Below the pieces are notes generated by a model. That model worked only from the letters and a program-made list of their open reading frames with translations, made no database searches and was not told the origin of the DNA. Below, in pieces: positions 55,077 to 63,952 of a DNA stretch of 64,000 nt (position 1 is the stretch's first letter; each line of letters opens with the position of its first letter). Origin of the DNA: Bifidobacterium dentium JCM 1195 = DSM 20436 (GTDB lineage: Bacteria > Actinomycetota > Actinomycetes > Actinomycetales > Bifidobacteriaceae). A program made the translations under genes and the position numbers. The DNA lies in NCBI RefSeq assembly GCF_001042595.1, contig NZ_AP012326.1, positions 2,294,001 to 2,358,000 on the forward strand, read 5' to 3'.

Positions 55077-55832
55077 ATGCGCAGCCGGCCATCACTCCCC
55101 AATCGAATCGAAGGACTCTGCTTTGCGACGCTCGCATCGGCCATCGCATACAGCGTGGCCAGCGGCGCATACGTTTCGCTGGCCACGCCACGTTCGAAAC
55201 CGTATCTGATCATCGCCGTCATCGCATTGTCGATTCTGGCTGCCGCCGCATGGCTGGGCCTGTTCCATGCCACCGAACGGTCGGCATTCCGCTGGCTGGT
55301 CGCGTTGATCATCCCGGCACTGCTAATCACCATACCGTTCCAGCAGGCGGGCGGCAGCACCGGTTTCGACATCTACGCAGGCGGACGGGCCATCGCCATT
55401 CCCCGCAACGTGTATGCGGCGGACGGCGCACGGCATCTGCACGGATTGGATGACACCCGTAGAACCATCACCGTACGCAACGACGAATTCGGCTCATGGT
55501 TCGAACACATCGACCACAATCCGCAATCCTACGTCGGTTACCGTATCCGCATCACCGGTTTCGTCAGCAAACCGTCCACGCTCGGCACCGACGAATTCCA
55601 GATCTCCCGCCAGTTCATGAGCTGCTGCATCTTGGACATGACACCATTCGGATTCACCGCCGTCACCACAACAGCCGCCAAACTGCACGAATATGACTGG
55701 GTGACCATCGACGCCACGATCGAACAGGGCACGTACGGCACCAGTGGGCATGAACGGCAGGGTCTGATATTGCAGGTCTCCTCATTGCGGCAGGCCGCGA
55801 ATGCCCCTACCGGCTATTTTTACTGGCAATGA
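55077..55832 (+). CDS. TIGR03943-family permease partner protein (DUF1980)
   Basis: A 251-residue protein with two to three N-terminal membrane helices (about 10-90) and an outside domain that ends in an OB-like region (YVGYRIRITGFVSKP, FQISRQFMSCCILDM, LHEYDWVTIDATIEQG). This layout is that of the TIGR03943 family, always next to ArsP/YraQ-type permeases. The Cys-Cys pair in SCCILDM may bind a metal. It starts 1 bp after the permease stop, so they are one transcript. Confidence 0.85.
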   Translation: MRSRPSLPNRIEGLCFATLASAIAYSVASGAYVSLATPRSKPYLIIAVIALSILAAAAWLGLFHATERSAFRWLVALIIPALLITIPFQQAGGSTGFDIYAGGRAIAIPRNVYAADGARHLHGLDDTRRTITVRNDEFGSWFEHIDHNPQSYVGYRIRITGFVSKPSTLGTDEFQISRQFMSCCILDMTPFGFTAVTTTAAKLHEYDWVTIDATIEQGTYGTSGHERQGLILQVSSLRQAANAPTGYFYWQ

Positions 55833-55849
55833 GTCCGGAGGATGGCCCC

Positions 55850-56080
55850 TCACTCAGACTTATGCTTCGACTCGTTATCTTTGACGTTCCAATCCCTAAT
55901 CGCATTGAATGCGCAATATCCGGAGACGAACACCAGACATAGGGAGAGAATGATCGTCGCATAGGAGAACAATGTTCCATCCTCGTTTGCTTCGATTACG
56001 GACTGAACCAGCCAAATAATGCAGGAAGCACTGGTAATCGCATAGAGACGTGCGCGGCCGGAGGTGGTGAGTTTCATCAT
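55850..56080 (-). CDS. Small two-helix membrane protein
   Basis: A 76-residue protein with two membrane helices (about LYAITSASCIIWLVQSVI and SYATIILSLCLVFVSGYCAF) and a charged C-terminus (NVKDNESKHKSE). AAAAGGAAACC precedes a pair of ATG codons. AT content is higher than in neighbours. No family recognised. Confidence 0.65.
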   Translation of the reverse strand: MMKLTTSGRARLYAITSASCIIWLVQSVIEANEDGTLFSYATIILSLCLVFVSGYCAFNAIRDWNVKDNESKHKSE

Positions 56081-56160
56081 GGTTTCCTTTTTCAAGATAT
56101 GCGTTCTTCCGAAAGCCGATGTTTTTTCAGGACGTTGCAGGACAGGCGAGATATGGGAAA

Positions 56161-56193
56161 GTCGGATCCGCCTTGCACACGGACGGATCCGAC
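56161..56193. terminator. Terminator of the sugar ABC operon
   Basis: Perfect 10-bp arms (GTCGGATCCG and CGGATCCGAC) around a 13-nt loop, about 22 bp after the permease stop on the minus strand, followed on that strand by a short T-run. Confidence 0.75.
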
Positions 56194-56214
56194 AGATTCT
56201 TCGGCACTATGACT

Positions 56215-57435
56215 TCAGCTCTTCTTGCGCTTCGACATGATGTCGACCGCGACGGCTCCCAGGAGCACCAGACCCTTGATGGTCTTCACGATTGCGGTAT
56301 CGACACCCATGATGGACAGACCCTGGTTGATGACGCCCATCACGAAGGCGCCGACAACGGCACCGGGGATGGTGCCGATGCCACCGGTTACCGCAGTACC
56401 GCCAATGAAGCAGGCCGCGATGGCGTCCATCTCGAATTCCATACCGGCCTGCGCGGTCGCGGAAGCCAGTCTGGAGAGCATGCACACTGCCGCGACCGCG
56501 GATAGGAAGCCCATATGAACGAACAGGGTGAAATCCACACGCTTGGTATTGATGCCGGACAGCTCAGCCGCCTTACGATTGCCACCGACCGCATACACAT
56601 GACGACCGAACACGGTCTTGGTCAAGATGAAGTTGTAAATCAACACCAGTACGCCGACGATGACGAGCATAACCGGAGTGCCACCCTGGTCCGCATTTCC
56701 GGAGGAGGAAAGCAGGTAGGTGACGAAGCCGATGGCAAGAGCCGCGATGACGATCTTGATGATGGTCAGGCTCATCGGTTCGGCCACAAGACCGACCCTC
56801 TCCGCACGAGCGCGTTTGCGCAATTGGCTCCACGCGAACGCCGCAATGCACAGGATGCCCAAGACGATGGTCAGACCATCAAACGGCCCCCACCATCCGA
56901 GTACGTTCGGCAGGTAATTACGTGCGATGCCACGGAAGGATTCAGAGGTGATCGGCACGGATTCGCCGACGATGACGGTGGCGAGGCCTCGGAAAATCAG
57001 CATGCCGGCCAATGTGGTGATGAAGCCCGGAATACCGACATAGGCGACCCAGAAACCCTGCCAGACGCCGACGATGAGGCCCACGGCAAGGGAGATGACG
57101 ATGGCCAGACCCCAATTGACCCCCTGTCGTTCCATCAGCAACGCACAGACGCCGCCGATGAAAGCCACGAGCGAACCGACCGAAAGATCGATGTGGGTCG
57201 CAATAATGACCATTACCATGCCTATGGCCAGAATGATCACATATGCGTTCTGTTGAATCAGCGATACGAAACTGTTCGGTTTAAGCAGGACGCCACCTGT
57301 CAGAATCTGGAATACGATGACGATAACGAGCAATGCCCCTACAATGCCGTATTGTCGTGCGTTGTTGGCGATGGTGGCGAGCAGGCCGCCGGTTTTGTTC
57401 TTCGTCGCTGCTGGTGTCGCGGTCCTTGCGCTCAT
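56215..57435 (-). CDS. Sugar ABC transporter permease (MmsB/XylH-like)
   Basis: A 406-residue protein with about ten membrane helices. IDLSVGSLVAFIGGVCALLM and NALINQGLS-type late motifs (FVMGVINQGLSIMGVDTA), and AVGGNRKAAELSGINTKRV, the ATPase-contacting loop, are those of the ribose/xylose/multiple-monosaccharide permease family. Its start overlaps the upstream ATPase stop by 4 bp (ATGA). It is the last gene of a three-gene operon (binding protein, ATPase, permease). Confidence 0.93.
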   Translation of the reverse strand: MSARTATPAATKNKTGGLLATIANNARQYGIVGALLVIVIVFQILTGGVLLKPNSFVSLIQQNAYVIILAIGMVMVIIATHIDLSVGSLVAFIGGVCALLMERQGVNWGLAIVISLAVGLIVGVWQGFWVAYVGIPGFITTLAGMLIFRGLATVIVGESVPITSESFRGIARNYLPNVLGWWGPFDGLTIVLGILCIAAFAWSQLRKRARAERVGLVAEPMSLTIIKIVIAALAIGFVTYLLSSSGNADQGGTPVMLVIVGVLVLIYNFILTKTVFGRHVYAVGGNRKAAELSGINTKRVDFTLFVHMGFLSAVAAVCMLSRLASATAQAGMEFEMDAIAACFIGGTAVTGGIGTIPGAVVGAFVMGVINQGLSIMGVDTAIVKTIKGLVLLGAVAVDIMSKRKKS

Positions 57436-58988
57436 CGTGCAGCCACCTCCCTTTCTTTGGTCATGCCCCGCATGAGATACTCCTGTGTGAATCCTTGTTT
57501 TCCGACGTTATCGGTCACAACGCCTTGGCTGACCGTGTAAATGCGGTCGCAGATGCCAATCAGCTCGGGCAATTCTGATGAAATGACGATTATCGCCTTG
57601 CCGGCATCGGCCAACTGGTCGATGATTTCGTAGATTTCGTATTTCGCACCGACGTCGATGCCTCGCGTAGGCTCGTCGAGAATCAGGATGTCGGGATCTG
57701 CGATCACCCATTTCGCGAGCACTACTTTCTGTTGGTTTCCACCTGAGAGAGTGGATACCTGGACGTCGATGTCATGGCATTTGATGTTGAAATCCCTGCG
57801 GTACTGGCTGACTTCCTTACGTTCGATGTTGTCATCCATGATGCCGTGTCTGCTCAGCTTCCGCAGCGATGCGAGGGATGCGTTCTCTCGGATGTTCTGC
57901 AGAAGGTTGAGTCCGTACACCTTGCGATCCTCAGTGGCATATGCCAGTCCTGCATCAATCGCCGACTGGACGTCGGACAGGTCCGTTCTCTTGCCTTTGA
58001 TGTAGATCTCACCGGAAATGTTGGAACCGTAGGAGCGGCCGAACACGCTCATGGCAAGTTCAGTACGGCCTGCGCCCATGAGTCCGGCCAATCCGACGAT
58101 TTCGCCGGCATGCACGGAAATATTCGCATGATCGACAATGACGCGGTGTGGATCGAGCGGGTGGTGAACCGTCCAATTCTCCAGCCTCAGATATTCCTCA
58201 CCTGGAATATTCGAGGTGTGGTCCGGGTAAAGATTGGTGAGTTCACGGCCGACCATCTTGCGGATAAGTTCGTCCTGGTCGAGCGGCGTCTCCTTGGTGA
58301 CGTACATTTGACCGACGGTCGATCCGTCTCGGATGACGGTCACATTGTCGGCGACTGCCGCGACCTCGTTGAGCTTGTGCGTGATGATGATGCTGGTTAC
58401 GCCCTGTTCATCACGTAATTGCCGTACCAGATCCAGCAGGTGCGCGGAATCCTCATCATTCAATGCCGCGGTCGGTTCATCGAGAATCAGGAGTTTCACG
58501 TTCTTGGATAGCGCCTTGGCAATCTCCACCAATTGCTGTTTCCCCACGCCGATATCCGCGATCCTGGAGTCGGGATCTTCCGGCAGTCCGACTCGTTCCA
58601 GCAGGCGGGCAGCCTGCGCACGGGTCTCGTCCCAGTCGATTACTCCGCCCTTGGCCCGTTCGTTGCCGATGAAGATGTTCTCGGCGATGGACTGGAATGG
58701 ACTCAATGCGAGTTCCTGATGGATGATCACGATTCCGTCCGCTTCGGAATCATTGACGGTACGGTATTTGCATTCCTTGCCGTCGAACATGATTCTGCCG
58801 CCGTAACTGCCGTAGGGATACACTCCGGAGAGAACGTTCATTAGTGTCGATTTCCCGGCACCGTTCTCACCGCAGATGGCATGTATCTCTCCACGTTCGA
58901 CGGAAAGATTCACATCGGTAAGGGCCTTAACCGGTCCAAACGTCTTGGTGATGCTTTCCATTGTCAGAATGGTGTCTCTTTCAGACAT
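57432..58988 (-). CDS. Sugar ABC transporter, double ATP-binding protein (MmsA/GguA-like)
   Basis: A 518-residue protein with two ABC cassettes. The first has Walker A ICGENGAGKSTLMNVLSG, the signature IGVGKQQLVEIAKALS and LLILDEPTAALNDED. The second has a degenerate Walker A (AGLMGAGRTELAMSVFG), as is normal in this class, and LSGGNQQKVVLAKWV and ILDEPTRGIDVGAKYEI. It powers import by the permease encoded next. GAGGAAG precedes the start. An 80-bp gap with a hairpin separates it from the binding-protein gene. Confidence 0.95.
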   Translation of the reverse strand: MSERDTILTMESITKTFGPVKALTDVNLSVERGEIHAICGENGAGKSTLMNVLSGVYPYGSYGGRIMFDGKECKYRTVNDSEADGIVIIHQELALSPFQSIAENIFIGNERAKGGVIDWDETRAQAARLLERVGLPEDPDSRIADIGVGKQQLVEIAKALSKNVKLLILDEPTAALNDEDSAHLLDLVRQLRDEQGVTSIIITHKLNEVAAVADNVTVIRDGSTVGQMYVTKETPLDQDELIRKMVGRELTNLYPDHTSNIPGEEYLRLENWTVHHPLDPHRVIVDHANISVHAGEIVGLAGLMGAGRTELAMSVFGRSYGSNISGEIYIKGKRTDLSDVQSAIDAGLAYATEDRKVYGLNLLQNIRENASLASLRKLSRHGIMDDNIERKEVSQYRRDFNIKCHDIDVQVSTLSGGNQQKVVLAKWVIADPDILILDEPTRGIDVGAKYEIYEIIDQLADAGKAIIVISSELPELIGICDRIYTVSQGVVTDNVGKQGFTQEYLMRGMTKEREVAAR

Positions 58989-59020
58989 GTCACCACTTCC
59001 TCATAATGATTTGGATGGGT

Positions 59021-59048
59021 GTGCGGCCGCATGCTCGATGGGCCGCAC
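59021..59048. promoter_or_regulatory. Intra-operon hairpin between binding protein and ATPase genes
   Basis: Arms GTGCGGCC and GGCCGCAC around a 12-nt loop in the 80-bp gap after the binding-protein stop. It could slow decay of the upstream message or stop part of transcription, giving more binding protein than membrane parts. Confidence 0.6.
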
Positions 59049-59068
59049 TTCCCTTATTGGTTGGCCGG

Positions 59069-60226
59069 TCACTTGGTCAGCTCGTCGAAACGCTCTTGGG
59101 TGATGTATTCGGCCTTGACCAAATCGGACAGGTTATCCTTGGTGATGCTCTGTGGATCGAGCAGCTTGGACGGCACGTCGATGGTATTGTTGTTGAACTT
59201 GCCGTTGATGCCGGAAACATCCTTGCCTTCGGCGATTTCGATGATCATGTCGTATACCGCATCGGCCAGCTTGTTGACGTCCTTGAATACGGTTTCGCCC
59301 TGCTTGCCCTTGGAGATGTTCGCCACGGCGATCTCCATGGCATCCTGACCGGTGATATACGGCCAGGAATCCGTGCCGGGCTCCATGTCAGGACGCTTGG
59401 ATTCGATGGCGTTGATTACGCCTTGGGTGATGCCGTCATAAGGAGAAAGCACCGCATCAAGCTTCTCGCCATGCGCATAGGTGGAATCCAGAATGGATTC
59501 CATGTCCTTCTGGGCCTGTTCAGTCTTCCAGGATTGCACGGAAATGGATTGCCAGTCATCAACCTTGAAATCCTTCGTCACACCTTGACCGTGGTTGGAA
59601 GGAGAGACCAGCGCCCCGGATGCGAAGTAGGGCTGAAGAAGCTCCCATGCCCCCTTGAAGAAGTATTTCGCGTTGTTGTCGTCTGGGGATCCGGTGAACA
59701 GTTCGATATTGAACGGACCTTTGGCGCCATCCTTCAGGCCCAGCTTCTCAATCAAATAGGTGGCCTCGAGCACGCCGACCTGTTCAAGCTGGAAAGTGGC
59801 GTAGTAGTCCACGGCTTTGGTGTTCATGATGAGGCGGTCGTAGGCGATGACCTTCGCGCCCGCATCGTGGGCTTTTTCAACCGCCGGGCCAACCGCGGTG
59901 CCGTCTTTGGAAGCGACCACGACGAGCTTCGCGTTATTGTTGACCATGTTCTCGATATCCGCGTTCTGCTGAGCCGGCTTGTCATCGGCGAACGACAGGA
60001 TGACTTTGTACCCGGCCTTTTCGAGCTTGGTTTTCAGGTTGTTGCCGTCCTTGTTCCATCGCTCTTCGGATTTCGTAGGCATCGAGATGCCGATGGTGTC
60101 ACCCTTGGCGATGGCATCATCCGAGCTGCCCGTCGACTGCCCTCCTCGAGCACCGCCGCACGCGGCCAAGCCAGCGCACATCGCTACACCCGCCAACAGT
60201 GCCACGACCTTCTTCGTGAATCTCAT
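59069..60226 (-). CDS. Sugar-binding lipoprotein, ChvE-like (multiple monosaccharide)
   Basis: A 385-residue lipoprotein (signal VALLAGVAMCAGLAACGG, lipid-bearing Cys 23). GISMPTKSEERWNKDGNNL, GYKVILSFADDKPAQQNAD, VIAYDRLIMNTKAVDYYATF, DAVLSPYDGITQGVINAIE and WPYITGQDAMEIAVANI follow ChvE/MmsE-type binding proteins closely, including the sugar-stacking and polar residues. The ligand is probably an aldose such as glucose, galactose, arabinose or xylose. AAGGAG precedes the start. Divergent from the ROK regulator; the 256-bp space contains AT-rich inverted repeats. Confidence 0.94.
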   Translation of the reverse strand: MRFTKKVVALLAGVAMCAGLAACGGARGGQSTGSSDDAIAKGDTIGISMPTKSEERWNKDGNNLKTKLEKAGYKVILSFADDKPAQQNADIENMVNNNAKLVVVASKDGTAVGPAVEKAHDAGAKVIAYDRLIMNTKAVDYYATFQLEQVGVLEATYLIEKLGLKDGAKGPFNIELFTGSPDDNNAKYFFKGAWELLQPYFASGALVSPSNHGQGVTKDFKVDDWQSISVQSWKTEQAQKDMESILDSTYAHGEKLDAVLSPYDGITQGVINAIESKRPDMEPGTDSWPYITGQDAMEIAVANISKGKQGETVFKDVNKLADAVYDMIIEIAEGKDVSGINGKFNNNTIDVPSKLLDPQSITKDNLSDLVKAEYITQERFDELTK

Positions 60227-60325
60227 AGAGTCTCCTTCGACATTACGGGCGGGCCACTTCGCCCGTCCATATCCGTGGACTTTTCCGCGGATTCCCTAAG
60301 CATACATGATTGCGTTCAGTTGTCA

Positions 60326-60358
60326 AACTCAATATAAAGGTTTCAGAAATCTTGAGTT
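60326..60358. promoter_or_regulatory. Candidate ROK operator in the divergent region
   Basis: Arms AACTCAA (60326-60332) and TTGAGTT (60352-60358) in an AT-rich patch between the binding-protein and ROK genes, with CAAA/TTTG pairing just outside. Its place suits control of one or both divergent genes. Unproven. Confidence 0.45.
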
Positions 60359-60482
60359 CGTTTGTTGAATTTAGCTAGTTGGCGCCGAATCACCTGTCAA
60401 ACAGCCGGAACAGCGTCTTTCGGTTTCCTCGAAAAGCGCCAATTCATTACTACGGACACCGCCATGCGTTAAGCTAGCTTTC

Positions 60483-61655
60483 ATGGCAAGACGAACGAAC
60501 GGATCGCAAACATCTTTGCGCAGAGCGAACAAAGCGAATTTATTGGAGTCCATTCATAAATTCGGCGCGATGACGCAAATCGAACTTGCCGAAATCACCG
60601 GACTATCGACGGGAACCGTCTCCACCCAAGTGCATCAGTTGGTGGAAGAAGGCAAACTGGAAACCCATAACACCATACGCAACGGGCGTAGGGCAACGCT
60701 GGTCGCCCTGTCACACGATCAGGGATTGGGAGTCGGCCTGTCCATCACCCGACGTGATCTGTTCCTAGTCATCATCGACTACTCAAAAGACATCATTGCG
60801 GAGCACAGACTGCCGCTCCCGCCGAAACACAAAGCCGACACGACGCTGGAGCGAGCGATTCGGCTCATCAACGAAACACTCGAGAACGCAGGAACAGATG
60901 CCGGTGAAATCGTAGGCATCGGCGTCGCACTGGGAGCGCCCGTTGATTTTCACGCCCAAACGGCCGCAATACCGGGCATTCTTCCCGGCTGGGACGGCAT
61001 TGACATCCACACTCCCCTGACCACGGCGTTCCACGTGCCGGTTATGGTCGATAATGACGCAAACGCAGCCGCCATCTGCGAAGCCAGGATGGGCGTCGCA
61101 TTGGGCAAGCAGAATTTTGTGTATATCGGCACCAACGATGGCGTCGGATCAGGCATCATGGTCAATGGGGACATCATGCATGGCGTAACCGGACTTGCGG
61201 GTGAAATCGGCCACATCCAAGTGGACCCGCTGGGCAGCATATGTTCCTGCGGAAACCGCGGTTGCCTCAACACCATCGTCGACGAGGCACGTCTCGTCTC
61301 GTTGCTTAGCGTCACGCACGGCAACATGACCATGGAAGATCTGGTGCAGACAGCCAATGCCGGTGACCCAGGCTGTCGTCGCGTCATTGCGGACGCCGCA
61401 GTACGCATCGGAACCGTTGCCAGCGATTTATGCATCTCCGTGGATCCGGAAATGGTCGTCGTCGGAGGCAGTCTCGCCATGTCCGGAGACACATTCATTG
61501 AGCCATTTTCCGAAACATTGCAACGACTATTATTCCCAAACGCACTTACCCCAATCCAAGTTCTTGCAGCACAATACCCAGATAGCGGTTCGGCCCTCGG
61601 TGCTGCCATAATGGTCATCGAACTTGCTGAAAAGAAGAAGCTGCTTCAAGGCTGA
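60483..61655 (+). CDS. ROK-family transcriptional regulator
   Basis: A 390-residue protein with an N-terminal winged helix (QIELAEITGLSTGTVSTQVH, residues 30-50) and a ROK sugar-kinase-like domain. VDNDANAAAICEARMG, GTNDGVGSGIMVNGDIMHG, GEIGHIQVDPLGSICSCGNR carry the ExGH and Cys zinc motif of the family. TAAGCT is 7 nt before the ATG, so the mRNA may be leaderless. The placement opposite the sugar ABC operon suggests it controls that operon. The downstream ATPase gene follows 23 bp later. Confidence 0.92.
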   Translation: MARRTNGSQTSLRRANKANLLESIHKFGAMTQIELAEITGLSTGTVSTQVHQLVEEGKLETHNTIRNGRRATLVALSHDQGLGVGLSITRRDLFLVIIDYSKDIIAEHRLPLPPKHKADTTLERAIRLINETLENAGTDAGEIVGIGVALGAPVDFHAQTAAIPGILPGWDGIDIHTPLTTAFHVPVMVDNDANAAAICEARMGVALGKQNFVYIGTNDGVGSGIMVNGDIMHGVTGLAGEIGHIQVDPLGSICSCGNRGCLNTIVDEARLVSLLSVTHGNMTMEDLVQTANAGDPGCRRVIADAAVRIGTVASDLCISVDPEMVVVGGSLAMSGDTFIEPFSETLQRLLFPNALTPIQVLAAQYPDSGSALGAAIMVIELAEKKKLLQG

Positions 61656-61678
61656 AGCAGAGTCGACAGGGAGAATTG

Positions 61679-62524
61679 ATGAAAGACACCACACCGTTGT
61701 TGGAGATTCGGGACGTTTCCATGCGCTTTGAATTCGTCGAAGCCCTCAAATCCGTCAACCTGACAATCGGTCATCAGGAAGTCGTCGCTCTTGTCGGAGA
61801 CAACGGAGCAGGCAAGTCAACACTGGTGAAAATCATCGCAGGCCTCTATCAGCCATCCACCGGAAGCTTGCGCGTCCGCGGCCAGGAAACGAGAATCAGC
61901 GACATCCGCAACGCCAACGCCCTAGGCATAGCATCGGTCTTCCAAGACAATGAGTTTTGCGAGAATCTTAGCGTCGCGGCCAATCTTTTCCTCGGCAAGG
62001 AACTTCGTACCAACTATGGAATTCGCGATGAGAACTCCATGCACGTGAGAGCCCGAGCCGTTCTCAACACCCTATCGTCCTCCATTCAAGTCAGTAGACC
62101 AATATCCAGTCTTTCCATGGGACAACGACGGACCGTCGCAATCGCAAAGACACTACTCAATAACCCCGATCTCATTCTGCTTGACGAGCCGACCGATTCA
62201 CTATCCATCATCCAAACAGCTGAGGTGCTGGAATACATCAAACGACTGCGCACAGAAGGGCGGTCGGTCGTCATGGTATGCCATGACCTACCGGACGTAT
62301 TCGCCATTGCAGATCGCATTGCGGTATTACGCCAAGGGCGGATCATTGCAGTCCACAACGCCAGCGAAACCAGCTACGAACAGATTCTTGCGGAGATAGC
62401 CGGCATCCCGAACGTAGATGATCATGAAGATACCGATGTCGAAAGGCCACTACCGCATGGCGATTGCAACCCAAGAAGAGGACTGATCAAACGTCGGACC
62501 GAGCAAAGTGGACTACCCGCATAA
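61679..62524 (+). CDS. Single-domain sugar ABC ATPase (FrcA-like), orphan
   Basis: A 281-residue ATPase with Walker A LVGDNGAGKSTLVKIIAGLY, signature ISSLSMGQRRTVAIAKTLL (SMGQ variant), Walker B LILLDEPTDSLSIIQ and VVMVCHDLPDVFAIAD. It resembles the one-cassette ATPases of the CUT2 sugar transporters such as FrcA. No permease or binding-protein gene is next to it. It could serve the permease at 56215 under other conditions or a partner elsewhere, or act as a regulator. GGGAG precedes the start. It likely forms an operon with the ROK gene. Confidence 0.88.
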   Translation: MKDTTPLLEIRDVSMRFEFVEALKSVNLTIGHQEVVALVGDNGAGKSTLVKIIAGLYQPSTGSLRVRGQETRISDIRNANALGIASVFQDNEFCENLSVAANLFLGKELRTNYGIRDENSMHVRARAVLNTLSSSIQVSRPISSLSMGQRRTVAIAKTLLNNPDLILLDEPTDSLSIIQTAEVLEYIKRLRTEGRSVVMVCHDLPDVFAIADRIAVLRQGRIIAVHNASETSYEQILAEIAGIPNVDDHEDTDVERPLPHGDCNPRRGLIKRRTEQSGLPA

Positions 62525-62624
62525 GGCCGAATACCCATCAGCCACAGCACCATAATTCATTGCCGTTAACGTATGAGACGAAGGGGTTGCCGACGAGCAG
62601 GCCTCAGATCCACTCCGGTTCTCC

Positions 62625-63878
62625 TCACCGCACGGCGTGGCCGTCGCACCATACGTGCCGTATGGTCCAGTCTTCCGGATCGAGTAGCAGAACATCCGCC
62701 GCATAGCCTGGCGCAAGCAGGCCGAGTGGTCGCCCAGTAACACGGTTCGGCTTGTCGTAACCGAATGCCCTGGCCGGAGTCAATGTGGCCGCTTCGACGG
62801 CATCCGGTGCGCTGATGCCCAATCTCAGCACGGCACGCTGCACAGCCTGCTCCAGCACCAGGGTCGAGCCGGCGATGGCATCATTGGACATCAGTCGCGC
62901 ATGCCCATCGACGACATCCACATCCAACGCTCCGAGTAGATAACGACCGTCCGGACAGCCGGTGGCAGCCATGGCGTCGGTGACGAAGGCAATGCGATGC
63001 GGCGCGAAGCCGAACCCGAGCTTCACCATCGGATCGCTCACATGGAAGCCGTCGTTGATCAACTCGATGGTGACCCGCGGATCCTCCACAGCCGCTGGAA
63101 TGGGACCGGGCCTTCGGTGATGCAATCCATTCATGGCGTTGAACATATGCGTCATGATGCCTGCACCGGCGGCGAAGCCTTGACGCGCAGTCTCATAATC
63201 GGCGTCGCAATGGCCGATTGCCGGAACCACGCCGGCATCGGCGAATCGACGGATCGCGCTGATGCCGTGGGGCAGCTCCGGAGCGATGGTGATCTGCCTC
63301 AGGCAGCCATCCGCGGCCCGCAGTATGTCATCCACCAAGCCATCGACGGGATCGCACAGGCACTCCGGATTATGGGCACCCTTGCGCGACGCCGCAAGGA
63401 ACGGTCCTTCGAGATGCACGCCGAGAATGTCGGAGCGCATGTCCGTCTGCCCGCGGATTGTGCGTAGATTGTCACAGATCGTATCAAACGGGTTGGTGAT
63501 CAGGCTGAGCACCTGCCGCGTGGTGCCGTGCGACAGGTGGCCCGCACGCGCGAGTTCGATTCCTTCCGCACCATCGTCAAACGATGTACCCCATGCGCCA
63601 TGGGCGTGGATATCCACGTACCCTGGAGTCATGATGGCGCCAGAGGCGTCCATGACCGCAGTGTCCGGAATGTTGAGATTACGGCAAGCGGTTTCACAAT
63701 CATCGTCAGAGGTGCCCACTGCGACAAGCGATTCGCCATCCGACACGACCCAAGCATGATCCCGCACCCCTCGGGCGTCGACTTTCCGCGCATTGCGAAT
63801 GGCGAACGGTTCACCGTCTCGAAGAAAGGAACGCGCAATCCGCCGTGCGAAGTCCTGTCTCTGCCTTGGCTGCTCCAT
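62625..63878 (-). CDS. nagA: N-acetylglucosamine-6-phosphate deacetylase
   Basis: A 417-residue amidohydrolase that removes acetate from GlcNAc-6-phosphate. MTPGYVDIHAHGAWGTSFDD holds the metal-site HxH, LGVHLEGPFLAASRKGAHNP the metal-binding Glu, VVPAIGHCDADYETARQGF the metal His, ITHMFNAMNGLHHRRPG the substrate His, and AFVTDAMAATGCPDGRYLLG the catalytic Asp. The start at 63878 is chosen because AAGGAG lies 8 nt before the ATG. The operon partner nagB is probably just beyond the window. It feeds amino sugars from host glycans or wall turnover into glycolysis. Confidence 0.95.
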   Translation of the reverse strand: MEQPRQRQDFARRIARSFLRDGEPFAIRNARKVDARGVRDHAWVVSDGESLVAVGTSDDDCETACRNLNIPDTAVMDASGAIMTPGYVDIHAHGAWGTSFDDGAEGIELARAGHLSHGTTRQVLSLITNPFDTICDNLRTIRGQTDMRSDILGVHLEGPFLAASRKGAHNPECLCDPVDGLVDDILRAADGCLRQITIAPELPHGISAIRRFADAGVVPAIGHCDADYETARQGFAAGAGIMTHMFNAMNGLHHRRPGPIPAAVEDPRVTIELINDGFHVSDPMVKLGFGFAPHRIAFVTDAMAATGCPDGRYLLGALDVDVVDGHARLMSNDAIAGSTLVLEQAVQRAVLRLGISAPDAVEAATLTPARAFGYDKPNRVTGRPLGLLAPGYAADVLLLDPEDWTIRHVWCDGHAVR

Positions 63879-63952
63879 GTCTGACGCTCCTTGCATTGAG
63901 GGAAGGGACCTCTCATCATGCGCAGGAAAGGGTCCCTGACGGGTGGCCGGTT

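Noticed and set aside
58961..60337. 458-codon plus-strand open frame
   Set aside because: Antisense to the sugar-binding-protein gene, which has a clear family match and ribosome site.
63904..63940. Short inverted repeat AGGGACC/GGTCCCT upstream of nagA
   Set aside because: Only 7-bp arms with a long loop; too weak to call an operator or terminator.
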